Below the pieces are notes generated by a model. That model did not search any database. It had not been told where the DNA came from and was given only the letters and a program-made list of their open reading frames with translations. The position numbers and the translations under genes are program-made. This document shows positions 13,211-22,104 of a DNA stretch of 64,000 nucleotides, in pieces. Source of the DNA: DATFQI01 sp963831105 (GTDB taxonomy: Bacteria > Actinomycetota > Thermoleophilia > Solirubrobacterales > Solirubrobacteraceae); assembly GCA_963831105.1 (NCBI GenBank), contig CAWHOS010000006.1:178668-242667 (forward strand). The letters are read 5' to 3'. Each line of letters opens with the position of its first letter. The stretch's first letter is position 1.

Positions 13211-14704
13211 CTAACGCCGCTCGAGCGGGTCCACCGCGGGGCCCTCGAGTACGCCGCCGTCGACGTCGAAGCGGGAGCCGTGGCACGGGCAGTCCCAGCT
13301 CGTCTCGGCGCTGTTGAAGCGCAGCAGGCAGCCGAGGTGGGTGCAGCGCAGCGAGACCGCGTGCAGTCCGCCCGCCTCGTCGCGGTAGACGCCCTTGCGG
13401 CCGAGGCCGTCGCGCACCACGCGCGCCTCGCCGGCCGGCACGTCGTCCTCGTCGCCGCCGAGCGGCGGCTTGAGGCGGTCGCCGACGAAGTCGGCGCCGA
13501 CGCGGGCGTTCATCTCCGCGAGCTTGGGGGCCGACCGCAGCGAGACGCGGTTGGGCGCGAACGTGGCCGCCCACGGGTGCTCGGCGCCGCCGATCCGGTC
13601 GCGCAGGATCATCGCCGCGAACGTGCCGCCCGTGAGGCCCCACTTCATGAAGCCCGACGCGACGGACAGCCGTGAGGAGCCCGGCACGTACGGGCCGATC
13701 ACCGGCAGGGAGTCGTAGGCGACCGGGTCCTGCGCCGACCAGCGGTGGGTCATCTCGCGCACGTCCCAGTGATCTCGCGCGAAGGCCTCCAGCGCGGCGA
13801 AGCGCTCCGGCGTCGCCTCGCGCGCGCCCGTGGTGTGGCCTTCGCCGCCGACGATCACGTGGTCGCCGTGGGAGCGGATCGAGCGCGTCGGGCTGCCCGC
13901 GCTGATCGCCATCACGCGCGGCGGCGCGCCCTTGACCCGCGCGGCGACGCAGTAGGAGCGCTGCGGCTCGAGCCGCGCGAAGAACACGCCGCGGTCGAGC
14001 AGCGGGTAGTGGGTGGCGACGACCACGTGCCGGGCGGCGATCGTCGGGCCCGTGGTCTTCACGCGGCACGGCGTGCCGTCGTCGACGCCGAGCGCCCGGA
14101 GACCTTCGATCACGATGGAGCCGTCGCCGTCGATCGCGCCGGCGAGCCCGCGGACGTAGCGGACGGGGTGCAGCTCGAGCTGGCCGGCCAGGCGCACGGC
14201 GCCGGCGACCGGATAGGGCAGCCCGGCGTCCTCGACGAGCTCCGCGGGCAGCCCGGCGGCGCGGGCCGCATCGTGCTCGGCCGTCACCGAGTCCATGTCC
14301 TGCTCGTCCGCCGCGTAGGTGAGGGCGGGGCGGCGGGCGAGGTCGCAGTCGATTCCGAGCTCGGCGGCCAGCGTCGCCACCTGCTCGACGGCGGCCGCGC
14401 TCGCCTGCGCGTAGACCGTCGCGGCGTCGTCGCCGTGGCGGCGGCGGATCGCGGAGAGCACGGTCGACTGCAGGGCGGTCACCTTCGCGGTCGTGGCGCC
14501 GGTGACGCCGCTGCCCACGCTCGCGGCCTCGATCACCGCGACCCGCGCGCCGCTGCGCTTGAGCAGCAGCGCGGTCGTGATGCCGGTGATGCCGCCGCCG
14601 ATCACGGCGACGTCGAACTCGCCCTCGGGGGTCGGCTGGGAGCGTGGGGTCACGGGCAGCCCCTCGAGCCAGAGGGACTGCCGGGCGGTCGTCGTCGGGG
14701 CCAT
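13211..14704 (-). CDS. FAD-dependent oxidoreductase with C-terminal Rieske domain
   Basis: A 497-residue fusion. Residues about 28-400 form a DAO/glycine-oxidase-type FAD domain with the dinucleotide motif VAVIGGGITGITTALLLKR, a VIEAASVGSGVTGATT segment, and FAD-contacting SGFMKWGLTGGTFAAMIL. Residues about 420-497 form a Rieske [2Fe-2S] domain with both ligand pairs, CTHLGC and CPCHGSRF. The combination is known from amino-acid or betaine-type oxidoreductases and YhfW-like proteins; substrate is unknown. It probably passes electrons from an amine substrate through FAD to the cluster. It follows the membrane-protein gene on the same strand after a 38-base gap that holds a 12-bp palindrome. 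Intact. Confidence 0.92.
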   Translation of the reverse strand: MAPTTTARQSLWLEGLPVTPRSQPTPEGEFDVAVIGGGITGITTALLLKRSGARVAVIEAASVGSGVTGATTAKVTALQSTVLSAIRRRHGDDAATVYAQASAAAVEQVATLAAELGIDCDLARRPALTYAADEQDMDSVTAEHDAARAAGLPAELVEDAGLPYPVAGAVRLAGQLELHPVRYVRGLAGAIDGDGSIVIEGLRALGVDDGTPCRVKTTGPTIAARHVVVATHYPLLDRGVFFARLEPQRSYCVAARVKGAPPRVMAISAGSPTRSIRSHGDHVIVGGEGHTTGAREATPERFAALEAFARDHWDVREMTHRWSAQDPVAYDSLPVIGPYVPGSSRLSVASGFMKWGLTGGTFAAMILRDRIGGAEHPWAATFAPNRVSLRSAPKLAEMNARVGADFVGDRLKPPLGGDEDDVPAGEARVVRDGLGRKGVYRDEAGGLHAVSLRCTHLGCLLRFNSAETSWDCPCHGSRFDVDGGVLEGPAVDPLERR

Positions 14705-14715
14705 CCGGCCGCACT

Positions 14716-14727
14716 ACCCGATCGGGT
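14716..14727. promoter_or_regulatory. Perfect 12-bp palindrome upstream of FAD/Rieske gene
   Basis: ACCCGATCGGGT is perfectly self-complementary and lies 11 bases before the start codon of the FAD/Rieske gene, in a gap of only 38 bases. It shares the CCGATCGG core with the operator candidate at 25036-25059, but its flanks differ, so I do not claim the same regulator. Confidence 0.3.
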
Positions 14728-14742
14728 GCCGCGATACGGGCG

Positions 14743-15246
14743 TCACGCGCGCGGGCGGCGGCGCCGCGGCTTGAACACGGACAGCCCCGTGGCCGCGAGC
14801 AGCGCGATCACGTCGTACGCGGAGCCAGCGATCAGCCGGGCCTCGGCGCCGCCGTCGCCGGCCCGCATGGCCTCCGTGCCAGGGCCGAGCACCAGCGCGC
14901 CGACGAGGATCACGCCGAGCAGAAGCACCAGCTTCGCGGCGACCCACGCATGACGGACGACGCCCCACTTCGAGGCGAGCCCGAGCAGCACGCCCGAGAC
15001 GAGCGCGGTCATGCTGAGCGGGATCCCGAACAGCACCGTGAACATCGCCAGCAGGTCGTACGACGCGGCGGCGAGCTCCGGGTCGGAGGTCGCGGCGGCG
15101 CGGACGTTGATCGCCAGCACGGCGGCGACCGAGCCGAGCAGGCCGACGCCCGCGACGATGTGCGCGGTGAGCACGAGGCGGCGCGCCGCGGGGCGCAGGC
15201 GGATGCGGACGGTGGGCGGGGTGTTGGTGGTGCTGGCGATGGCCAT
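14743..15246 (-). CDS. Four-helix integral membrane protein
   Basis: A 167-residue membrane protein starting MAIASTTNTPPTVRIRLRPA, a basic cytosolic tail, followed by hydrophobic stretches at about 24-46 (LVLTAHIVAGVGLLGSVAAV), 66-88 (LLAMFTVLFGIPLSMTALVSG), 100-120 (VAAKLVLLLGVILVGALVLG) and a last one around 140-155. It resembles DUF2269-like predicted membrane proteins. Function unknown. It is upstream of the FAD/Rieske gene on the same strand and divergent from the histidine kinase. Confidence 0.75.
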   Translation of the reverse strand: MAIASTTNTPPTVRIRLRPAARRLVLTAHIVAGVGLLGSVAAVLAINVRAAATSDPELAAASYDLLAMFTVLFGIPLSMTALVSGVLLGLASKWGVVRHAWVAAKLVLLLGVILVGALVLGPGTEAMRAGDGGAEARLIAGSAYDVIALLAATGLSVFKPRRRRPRA

Positions 15247-15408
15247 GCCGGCACGATCTCGCGGACCGCGCGATCCGTCGTCGGCCGCGGCGGCGATCTC
15301 GAGCTCGTCCGCGGGGATGGAGCGCGCGGCGATCTCCTCCTCGCGGAGGAGGCGCGGCTCGTCAGGGCGGACGAGGACGGCGCGGAGGGCCGGAACTACG
15401 GTGCTGGT

Positions 15409-17352
15409 GTGAGCTCCCGCCCGCTGACCGCGATCGCCGCCGCGCTGGCCGTGGCCGGGGCGCTCGAGGCGCTGCTGGCGCCGGGCGCCGAGGGGGCGCG
15501 GGCGGTCGCAGCGGTCGCCGCCGTGCTGCTGGCCGCGCCGCTGGCGTGGAGCCGCCGCGCGCCCGTCGCGGCGCTCGGCGCGGTCGCGGCCGTGCTCGCC
15601 GCGCAGGCCGCGCTCGGCGGCACGCTCGCGGGAGCCTCGGTGACGACGATCGCGGTGCTGGTCGTCGCCCTGTTCTGCGCCGGCCGGTTCGCCGCCGGGC
15701 GGCTCCCGCTGGCCGGCGCGGCGGGCTTCGCGGCGGTGATCGCCGCCACCCGGGTCGCCGCCGACCCCGCGGCGCGCCCGCCGCGCGAGGCGCTGCTGAC
15801 CTTCGCCGCGGTCGCCTGCCCGCTGCTGGTCGGGCGCTGGGTCCGCGGGCAGGGCCTGCTGCAGCGCGAGCTGTCCGAGCGCGCCGCCCGCCGCGAGCGG
15901 TTGCGCACGCGCGACGCCCTCCACGCCGCCGAGGAGGAGCGCGCCCGGATCGCCGCCGACCTGCAGCTCGCGGTCGCGGGCGGCCTGCGCGAGGTGATCG
16001 GCGAGGCGGCCGCGCTGCGCGCCGAGCTGACCGGCGGCACGGCCCACGACGCCCGCGCCCGGCTCGCCGCGATCGCCGGCACCGCCCGAACCGCGCTCGC
16101 CGACGTGCGCCGCGTGCTCGGCGTCCTGCGCCGCGACGGAGCCGCGCCGCGGCTCGACCCGCCGAAGCCCGCCGCGGCGACGGCCGTGCCGGCCGCGCCG
16201 GTCGGCCCCGCCGCGTCGGCCCCGTCGGTCGACCTTGCCGCGCCGGCCGGCCTCGCGCCGCGGCTCGCCGACGCGTTGCTCGTCGCGGCCGTGGCCGTGA
16301 CGATCGCGGTCGAGCTCGTGCTCTCGGAGTCGCCTGCGGCGGCCCTCTCGGCGCTCCCGATCGCGCTGCCGCTGCTCGCTCGCCGCCGGGCCCCGCTGGC
16401 CGCGGCGGCCGCCGTGCTCGCCGCGATCGCGCTGCAGAGCGCGCTCGCCGCTCCCGACTCGTTCCCGCTCGGCGACATGCTGGCGATGGTCGCGGCGTCG
16501 TACGCGATCGGCGCGCACGCTACGCGGCGGCGGGCGGTCGGTGGCGTGCTGCTGCTCGCGGCGGGCGTCGCCGTGCACGCCGCGATCGTCTATCCCGACG
16601 GCGTGCCCGCCGCGCTGCTCGGCGGCGTCCTGCTGCCGTGGACGGTCGGGCGCGTCGTGCAGGGCAGCCGCGAGCTCACGCGCGAGGGCCGTGAGCGTGG
16701 CGCCGAGATCGAGCGCGGCCGCGTGCAGGAGGCCCGCGCCGCCGTGACCCGCGAGCGGGCGAGCGTCGCGCGCGAGCTGCACGACGCCGTCGCCCACAAC
16801 GTCTCCGTGATCGCGATCCAGGCCGGCGGCGCCGAGCCGCTGGTCGAGCGCGACCCGGAGCGGGCCGCCGCGTGCCTGGAGCTGATCGAGCAGGTCGCGC
16901 GCGAGGCGCTGAGCGAGCTCGGCCGGCTCGGCGGGGACACTCCGCAGGACGGGCCGCGCCCCGGCCTGGCGCGCGTCGGCGTGCTCGCGGAGCGGGCGCG
17001 CGCCGCCGGCCTCGCGGTCGAGCTCGACGTCGCCGGCGCGCACGAGCCGCTGCCGGCGGGGGTCGACCTGGCAGCGTTCCGGGTCGTGCAGGAGGCGCTC
17101 GCCAACACGGCCAAGCACGCCCGCGCGCGCCGCGCGCGGGTGACCGTCCGCCGCGAGCCGCGCGCGGTCGGCCTCGAGATCGCCGACGACGGCCGCGGCC
17201 CGGCCCGCGCCCGCCAGGGCGCCGACGAGCGCACGGGCCACGGGCTCGTCGGGATGCGCGAGCGCGTCGGGCTCTACGGCGGCACGCTGGAGGCCGGGCC
17301 GGGCGAGCACGGCCGCGGCTTCCTCGTCCGGGCCAGGATCCCGCTCGGCTGA
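15409..17352 (+). CDS. NarL-type sensor histidine kinase with duplicated, partly dead input half
   Basis: A 647-residue membrane kinase. The first half has about four to five hydrophobic helices (1-130) followed by a HisKA_3-like dimerisation segment, EEERARIAADLQLAVAGGL, in which the phospho-accepting His is Gln186; its companion helix ARTALADVRRVLGVLRRDG is well kept, but no ATPase follows. The second half repeats the plan: membrane helices (about 280-420), then a true DHp helix ERASVARELHDAVAHNVSV with His458, and a HATPase domain with N-box VVQEALANTAKHARA and G-box GHGLVGMRERV. The stop overlaps the ATG of the response regulator. The stimulus is unknown. GTG start chosen at 15409. Confidence 0.92.
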   Translation: MSSRPLTAIAAALAVAGALEALLAPGAEGARAVAAVAAVLLAAPLAWSRRAPVAALGAVAAVLAAQAALGGTLAGASVTTIAVLVVALFCAGRFAAGRLPLAGAAGFAAVIAATRVAADPAARPPREALLTFAAVACPLLVGRWVRGQGLLQRELSERAARRERLRTRDALHAAEEERARIAADLQLAVAGGLREVIGEAAALRAELTGGTAHDARARLAAIAGTARTALADVRRVLGVLRRDGAAPRLDPPKPAAATAVPAAPVGPAASAPSVDLAAPAGLAPRLADALLVAAVAVTIAVELVLSESPAAALSALPIALPLLARRRAPLAAAAAVLAAIALQSALAAPDSFPLGDMLAMVAASYAIGAHATRRRAVGGVLLLAAGVAVHAAIVYPDGVPAALLGGVLLPWTVGRVVQGSRELTREGRERGAEIERGRVQEARAAVTRERASVARELHDAVAHNVSVIAIQAGGAEPLVERDPERAAACLELIEQVAREALSELGRLGGDTPQDGPRPGLARVGVLAERARAAGLAVELDVAGAHEPLPAGVDLAAFRVVQEALANTAKHARARRARVTVRREPRAVGLEIADDGRGPARARQGADERTGHGLVGMRERVGLYGGTLEAGPGEHGRGFLVRARIPLG

Positions 17353-18017
17353 TGGCGATCCGCGTCCTGATCGCCGACGACCAGTCGCTCGTGCGCGCGG
17401 GCTTCCGGCTCGTGCTCGAGAACCACGACGACATCGAGGTCGTCGGCGAGGCCTCCAACGGCCACGAGGCCGTCCACGGCACCTCGCGGCTGCAGCCCGA
17501 CGTGGTGCTGATGGACATCCGGATGCCCGAGCTCGACGGGATCGCCGCCACCGCCGAGATCACGGCGCGCCACCCCGCACGCGTGCTCGTGCTCACCACA
17601 TACGACCTCGACGAGTACGTCTACGACGCGCTGCAGGCGGGCGCGAGCGGGTTCCTGCTCAAGGACACGCCGCCCGAGCAGCTCGCGGGCGGCATCCGCG
17701 CCGTCGCCGCCGGCGAGGCGCTGCTCGCCCCGACCGTCACCCGCCGGCTGATCGAGGAGTTCTCGCGCGTCGGCCCCGCCCGGCGCGCGCGGCCATCCGA
17801 GCTCGACGAGCTCACGCCGCGGGAGCTCGAGGTGCTGCGCCTGCTCGCGCGCGGGATGTCCAACGCGGAGATCGCGGCGCACTTCGTCCTGAGCGACACC
17901 ACGGTCAAGACGCACGTCGCCCACGTGCTCGGCAAGCTCGGGCTGCGCGACCGCGTGCAGGCGGTGGTGCTCGCCTACGAGTCGGGACTCGTCACACCCG
18001 GGCGCCCGGGCGAGTAG
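17352..18017 (+). CDS. NarL/LuxR-type response regulator
   Basis: A 221-residue regulator partnered with the upstream kinase (start overlaps its stop by one base). The receiver has DD at the start (VLIADDQSLVRAGF), phospho-acceptor Asp in DVVLMDIRMPELDG, and Lys in GFLLKDTPPEQLAGG. The C-terminal LuxR helix-turn-helix is canonical: LTPRELEVLRLLARGMSNAEIAAHFVLSD in two adjoining stretches, then TTVKTHVAHVLGKLGLRDRVQAVV. Likely a DNA-binding activator; targets unknown, the convergent MFS operon being only a neighbour. Confidence 0.95.
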   Translation: MAIRVLIADDQSLVRAGFRLVLENHDDIEVVGEASNGHEAVHGTSRLQPDVVLMDIRMPELDGIAATAEITARHPARVLVLTTYDLDEYVYDALQAGASGFLLKDTPPEQLAGGIRAVAAGEALLAPTVTRRLIEEFSRVGPARRARPSELDELTPRELEVLRLLARGMSNAEIAAHFVLSDTTVKTHVAHVLGKLGLRDRVQAVVLAYESGLVTPGRPGE

Positions 18018-18038
18018 CCCGCGGTCGTCGCAGGCGCC

Positions 18039-19619
18039 TCATCCGAGCACCATCGGCTCGGCGCCCGCGGCCGGCGCCGGGTCCGGCAGCCTGGCCATGC
18101 GGAAGGAGTTGGCGAAGCCGAGCAGCGCGGCGAGCACCGGGATCAGCAGCGCCACCTGCAGGGCCAGCGGCCGCGCGTCGGTGTTGATGCGCAGGATCTC
18201 CGCGCTGATCTCCGGCGGCTGCTCGGCCAGCAGCTCCTCGAGCTGCGCGTTGCTCAGGACCTCCGCGTCGTCCTCGAGCACCTCCGCCACGCGGGCCTTC
18301 TCCGCCGCGGGCAGCACGTCGCTGGCGTCCGCCAGGTTCGTGAAGGCGATCGAGAGCGTCGCGAGCATGATCGCGCCGGCGAACGCGAGGCCGAACGACA
18401 GGCCGAACGAGCCGGCTGCCGAGTTGACGCCCGCGGCCTCCGAGACGCGCTCCTCGGAGATCGGGGACAGCGTGTAGTTGTTGAGCTGCGAGACGAGCAG
18501 GCCGAGGCCGCAGCCGGCGACGACCAGCGGCGGCGCGATGTCCCAGCCGGAGTCCGCCCGCGGCACGAGCGCGATCAGCACGATCATCCCGCCCGAGAGG
18601 AGCGCGAACCCCACCCGGACGATGCTGCTCGGCCGCCGCCCGGCGGCCCGGCGGCCGGCGATCAGCGCGACGGCGAACATGCTCAGCGATAGCGGCGCGA
18701 GCGAGAGCCCGGCCTCGAGCGCGTCGTACTCGAGCACCATCTGCAGGTAGATGGGCAGCGCGATCATCGCGCCGCCGAGCGCGATCTGCTGGAGCATCTG
18801 CTGGGAGATGCCGAGCTGGAACGGCTTGGACTGGAAGAGCCCGGCGTCGAGCAGCGCCGGCTCGCCGCGCCGCTTGCGCCGCCGGAGCCATGTGGCGAGC
18901 AGCGCCATCGACACGGCGCCGAGCGCCAGCAGGGCGCCGACCGCCTCGCCGCCCTCCTGCCAGACGAGGATGCCGAGCACGATGCCGCCCATCCCGACGA
19001 CGGACAGGCCGGAGCCGACCACGTCGACACCGCGCGGGCCGGTGTAGGGCACGTCGCGCACGAGCCCGATGCCCGACAGCACGACGGCGATCACGACGAC
19101 CTCCAGGCCGAACGCGACGCGCCACGACAGGTACGTGGTGATGAAGCCGCCGAGCAGCGGGCCGACGGCGGCGGCGATCGCCGCGGCGGCCCCGACCAGC
19201 GCGTAGACCTTCGTCTGCGCCGGTCCTTCGAAGTTGCCGTGGATCAGCGACTGCATCGACGGCAGCAACAGCGCGGCGCCGAGGCCGCCGGTGATCGCCC
19301 AGAAGATGATGATCGCCGTCAGGCTCTGGGCGAGCGTCATCGACAGCGCGCCGAGGGCGTACCCGAGCAGGCCGAGCACGTAGGCCCGCTTGCGGCCGAT
19401 CAGGTCGCCGACCTTGCCGCCGATGAGGATGAACGCGGCGGACACGAGCGCTTCGAGGGCGATCGCCGACTGCACGCTGCTGACCGTCGTGTCGAGATCC
19501 TCGACCACGGAGGAGATCGACACGTTCATGAGGGACGTGTCGACGACGAGCACGAACATCGCCGCCGCCAGGAGCAACCCGAGCCGCGGGCTCGCCACGG
19601 GCTGCGAGGGGGCGCTCAT
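18039..19619 (-). CDS. MFS drug-export protein, DHA2 (14-helix) type
   Basis: A 526-residue transporter of the EmrB/QacA group. The N-terminal helix carries AAMFVLVVDTSLMNVSIS (the D1 motif LDxTIVNVALP-like), motif A is GGKVGDLIGRKRAYVLG, and motif C-like glycine-rich GAAAAIAAAVGPLLGGFI follows. An unusually long hydrophilic loop with acidic coiled-coil character (VLPAAEKARVAEVLEDDAE and following, about 445-490) precedes the last helix. It is the last gene of a three-gene operon (USP, DUF2252, MFS) joined by 4-base ATGA overlaps. Exports a toxic compound by proton antiport; substrate unknown. Confidence 0.92.
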   Translation of the reverse strand: MSAPSQPVASPRLGLLLAAAMFVLVVDTSLMNVSISSVVEDLDTTVSSVQSAIALEALVSAAFILIGGKVGDLIGRKRAYVLGLLGYALGALSMTLAQSLTAIIIFWAITGGLGAALLLPSMQSLIHGNFEGPAQTKVYALVGAAAAIAAAVGPLLGGFITTYLSWRVAFGLEVVVIAVVLSGIGLVRDVPYTGPRGVDVVGSGLSVVGMGGIVLGILVWQEGGEAVGALLALGAVSMALLATWLRRRKRRGEPALLDAGLFQSKPFQLGISQQMLQQIALGGAMIALPIYLQMVLEYDALEAGLSLAPLSLSMFAVALIAGRRAAGRRPSSIVRVGFALLSGGMIVLIALVPRADSGWDIAPPLVVAGCGLGLLVSQLNNYTLSPISEERVSEAAGVNSAAGSFGLSFGLAFAGAIMLATLSIAFTNLADASDVLPAAEKARVAEVLEDDAEVLSNAQLEELLAEQPPEISAEILRINTDARPLALQVALLIPVLAALLGFANSFRMARLPDPAPAAGAEPMVLG

Positions 19620-21025
19620 CGCGCTTCGGCGACCGCGATCCGGCCGGAGTCGGCCGCCGCCTCGAGGGCCGCGAAGTCCTCGTCGTTCTGGTCGGCGTAG
19701 CGGACGGCGAAGGTGTGCATCGCACGGTCGAACGAATCGCCGCGGCCGAGATAGGCGGCGATCGCCACGGGGTCGCCCGAGCGGGCGTGCGCGCGGGCGA
19801 GCGCGGCGCCGCACAGCTCGCCGTAGGTCGTGAAGCGGTCGGCCGGGATCCGCTCGAGGTCCGCGGAGCCCTTCCCGTCCCAGAGCTGGCGCACGTAGAA
19901 GTCGCGGCGGACGCCGTCACGCCCGTCGCCGCTGAGCCAGCCGAGGAACACGTCGCTCGCGGCCTGCATGAGCCGCTGGCCCTCGACGACGCGACGGCCG
20001 TGCTGCCGGTACGGGCCCGCGCCCAGGTGCGGCTCGAGCACGGAGCGCTGGGCCTCCTTGATCTGCAGCACGAGCGGGTCGCTCTCGTCGCGGCCGAGCA
20101 TCAGCACGACCCACGCGCGCGTCCCGACGCTGCCGACCCCGACGACCTTGTGAGCCATGTCCGTGAAGCTGAAGCGGTCCAGCAGCACCCGCTGCGAGGC
20201 GGAGATGCTCGCCCGGTAGCCGCGCAGAAATGCGCGCAGCTGCTTCTCCATGCCCGCCAGCTCGCCCTGCGGGAGCAGCTCGGAGAGCGGCACGAGCAGC
20301 GGCGGATCGTGGACGAACCGGCGCGTGCCGTCCACACGCTCCGTGAGCTTGGAGAGCGCGCGCAGGCTGTCCTTCGCGCGCGTCTTGGCCAGCCGGCGCT
20401 CGAGCTCCCGCGCCTCCGCCGCGGACGACCGGCGCCGGTAGTCCGCGAGCAGCTCGTCGACGTCGTCGCGGGCATACCAGACCTCGAGCGTGCCGAGCTC
20501 GGCGAGCCGCCGCATCGCGTCGCGGTAGCTGCGGACGGTCGCGCGCGTGGCACGCCGGCGCAGCGCCGCCGCGAACGCCCGGTCCCGGCCGGCGACCTCG
20601 ACGCTCGTGGCGAGCCGCGCCACGTCCCACTCGAACGGCCCGGCCAGGGTCTCGTCGAAGTCGTTGAGGTCGAACACCAGCCGGCGGTCCGGGCCGGCGA
20701 ACGTTCCGAAGTTGCCCAGGTGCGCGTCACCGCAGAGCTGCACGGTGAGGCCCGGCGACGGGCGGCCGGCGAGGTCCGCCGCCATGATCGCCGCCGCGCC
20801 GCGGAAGAACGCGAACGGGGAGCGCAGCATGCGGGCGTGGCGGATCGGGACGAGCTCGGCGATCCGCGTCTCCTCCTGGCGCTCGACGATCGCCACCGGG
20901 TCCTCGCGGCCGGGGGCGGGAGTCCACTCGGCGTGCGCCGCGCGGGAGGCCGCCCGGCGCGCGGCGCGCCCCGCCGCGGCGCGTTCTTCCGCGCCACGGG
21001 GAGCGGCGCGGGTGACCGCGGTCAC
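19616..21025 (-). CDS. DUF2252 family protein
   Basis: A 469-residue protein of the DUF2252 family (COG4320). Hallmarks are VQLCGDAHLGNFGTFAGPDRRLVFDLNDFDET, read in two stretches, which resembles the catalytic core of kinase-like phosphotransferases (HxGN and D-F-D), and PVAIVERQEETRIAELVPIRHARM at the N-terminus. FTTYGELCGAALARAHARSGD near the end is also conserved. No biochemical role is established for the family. It overlaps both neighbours by 4 bases, so it is translated together with the tandem universal stress protein and the MFS exporter, which suggests a stress role. Intact. Confidence 0.9.
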   Translation of the reverse strand: MTAVTRAAPRGAEERAAAGRAARRAASRAAHAEWTPAPGREDPVAIVERQEETRIAELVPIRHARMLRSPFAFFRGAAAIMAADLAGRPSPGLTVQLCGDAHLGNFGTFAGPDRRLVFDLNDFDETLAGPFEWDVARLATSVEVAGRDRAFAAALRRRATRATVRSYRDAMRRLAELGTLEVWYARDDVDELLADYRRRSSAAEARELERRLAKTRAKDSLRALSKLTERVDGTRRFVHDPPLLVPLSELLPQGELAGMEKQLRAFLRGYRASISASQRVLLDRFSFTDMAHKVVGVGSVGTRAWVVLMLGRDESDPLVLQIKEAQRSVLEPHLGAGPYRQHGRRVVEGQRLMQAASDVFLGWLSGDGRDGVRRDFYVRQLWDGKGSADLERIPADRFTTYGELCGAALARAHARSGDPVAIAAYLGRGDSFDRAMHTFAVRYADQNDEDFAALEAAADSGRIAVAEAR

Positions 21026-21972
21026 GGCGCGTCGCGCGCCTGGACGCTGTCGGCGAGCCGGTGCGCCATCTCGCCGGCCGCGCGCGGCAGCACGAGGACC
21101 GGGCAGGCGGCGCCGCCGGCCACCCGGCGCGACACGCTGCCGAGCACGACGGCGCGCTTGGCCCCGCGGGCGCGCGAGCCCATCACGAGCAGGTCGACGT
21201 GGCGCGAGGCGGCGATCAGGGCGTCGGCCGGGTCCTGGGCGAGCACGTCGACGTCGACGTCCAGGTCACCCGCCAGCTGGGCGACGGCGGTGCGCAGCGC
21301 CGCCTCGGTGCCCATGCGCTTGCGCGACGCCGCGACCTCGCGCGGGTCGGCGTCGTGGTGCTGCTCGGCCATCAGCCCGCCGTGCTGCTCCATGTCGCCC
21401 TCGAGCACCGTTATCGCGCGCAGGGCGACGCCGCCTCGGCGCGCCATCAGGGCCGAGATCTCGAGAGCTTCCTGGCCCTCCGGCGTCTGCGAGTACGCGG
21501 CGCCGATCAGCCGCACGCCCTGCTCGGGCCGCTCGTAGCCGTTCGGGACGACCGCGACGGGACACGTGGCGTCGTGGATCACGCGCTCGGCCGTGCCGCC
21601 GAGCAGCACGCTGCCCACCGCGCCGCGGCGCGAGGAGCCGAGCACGATCAGCCGCGGCGAGAAGCGCTCGATCGCCTTCAGCAGACCGCCGCCGACCGTA
21701 CGGTCCTCGACGATCTCGATCTTCGCGTCGACGCGGCGGCGCTCGAGGTCGAGCGTGAGGCGCTCGACGGCCTTCCGGTCGTCGCCCACGGAGTCGCTGA
21801 CGTCGCCGCCCAACCACGACACGAGCGGCCCGCTGCGGTGGACGTGCACGACGATCAGCGGCCCGCCGGTCACGTGGCTCGCGGCCATGGCGAAGTCGAC
21901 GGGCTCCCGCGAGCTGGTGCCCGGGGCGAAGGCGGCGATGACCGGCGCGATGGTGTCGGCGTGGGCGTCCAT
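21022..21972 (-). CDS. Tandem universal stress protein
   Basis: A 316-residue protein with two UspA-type domains. Domain 1 (about 5-145) ends with LIVLGSSRRGAVGSVLLGGTAERVIHDATCPVAVVP, read in two stretches; domain 2 (about 155-305) ends with LLVMGSRARGAKRAVVLGSVSRRVAG then CPVLVLP. Both carry the G-2x-G-9x-G-S/T ATP-binding signature. It heads the USP-DUF2252-MFS operon and is divergent from the LAL regulator; a pair of inverted GGRTGA hexamers lies 31 bases upstream of its ATG. Likely an ATP-responsive stress or dormancy protein. Confidence 0.93.
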   Translation of the reverse strand: MDAHADTIAPVIAAFAPGTSSREPVDFAMAASHVTGGPLIVVHVHRSGPLVSWLGGDVSDSVGDDRKAVERLTLDLERRRVDAKIEIVEDRTVGGGLLKAIERFSPRLIVLGSSRRGAVGSVLLGGTAERVIHDATCPVAVVPNGYERPEQGVRLIGAAYSQTPEGQEALEISALMARRGGVALRAITVLEGDMEQHGGLMAEQHHDADPREVAASRKRMGTEAALRTAVAQLAGDLDVDVDVLAQDPADALIAASRHVDLLVMGSRARGAKRAVVLGSVSRRVAGGAACPVLVLPRAAGEMAHRLADSVQARDAP

Positions 21973-22002
21973 GCTCCCGAAGCTAGGCGCGGAGCGGCAG
22001 CG

Positions 22003-22026
22003 GCGCATCACCCGGATCGGATGAAA
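22003..22026. promoter_or_regulatory. Inverted GGATGA operator candidate, site B
   Basis: TCACCC (22008-22013), five bases, GGATGA (22019-22024) form a nearly perfect inverted pair of hexamers in the divergent region between the tandem USP gene and the LAL regulator. The 24-base window matches the site at 25036-25059 at 18 positions, including GCGCATCA at the left and GGATGAA at the right. It includes the ATG at 22021, which argues that the LAL gene starts further down at 22105. GGATGA resembles the MalT-box core. Confidence 0.5.
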
Positions 22027-22104
22027 TCCCCGCACTACCGATGTGCGCGCGCCACCGGCGGCGGGAGGCGTGCACCCTCGACCGTTCGCGCGGGCACGGG
22101 AACG

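Noticed and set aside
14743..17310. Long minus-strand open frame over the histidine kinase
   Set aside because: Only its last 167 codons (to 15246) are a real membrane protein; the rest is antisense to a well-supported kinase.
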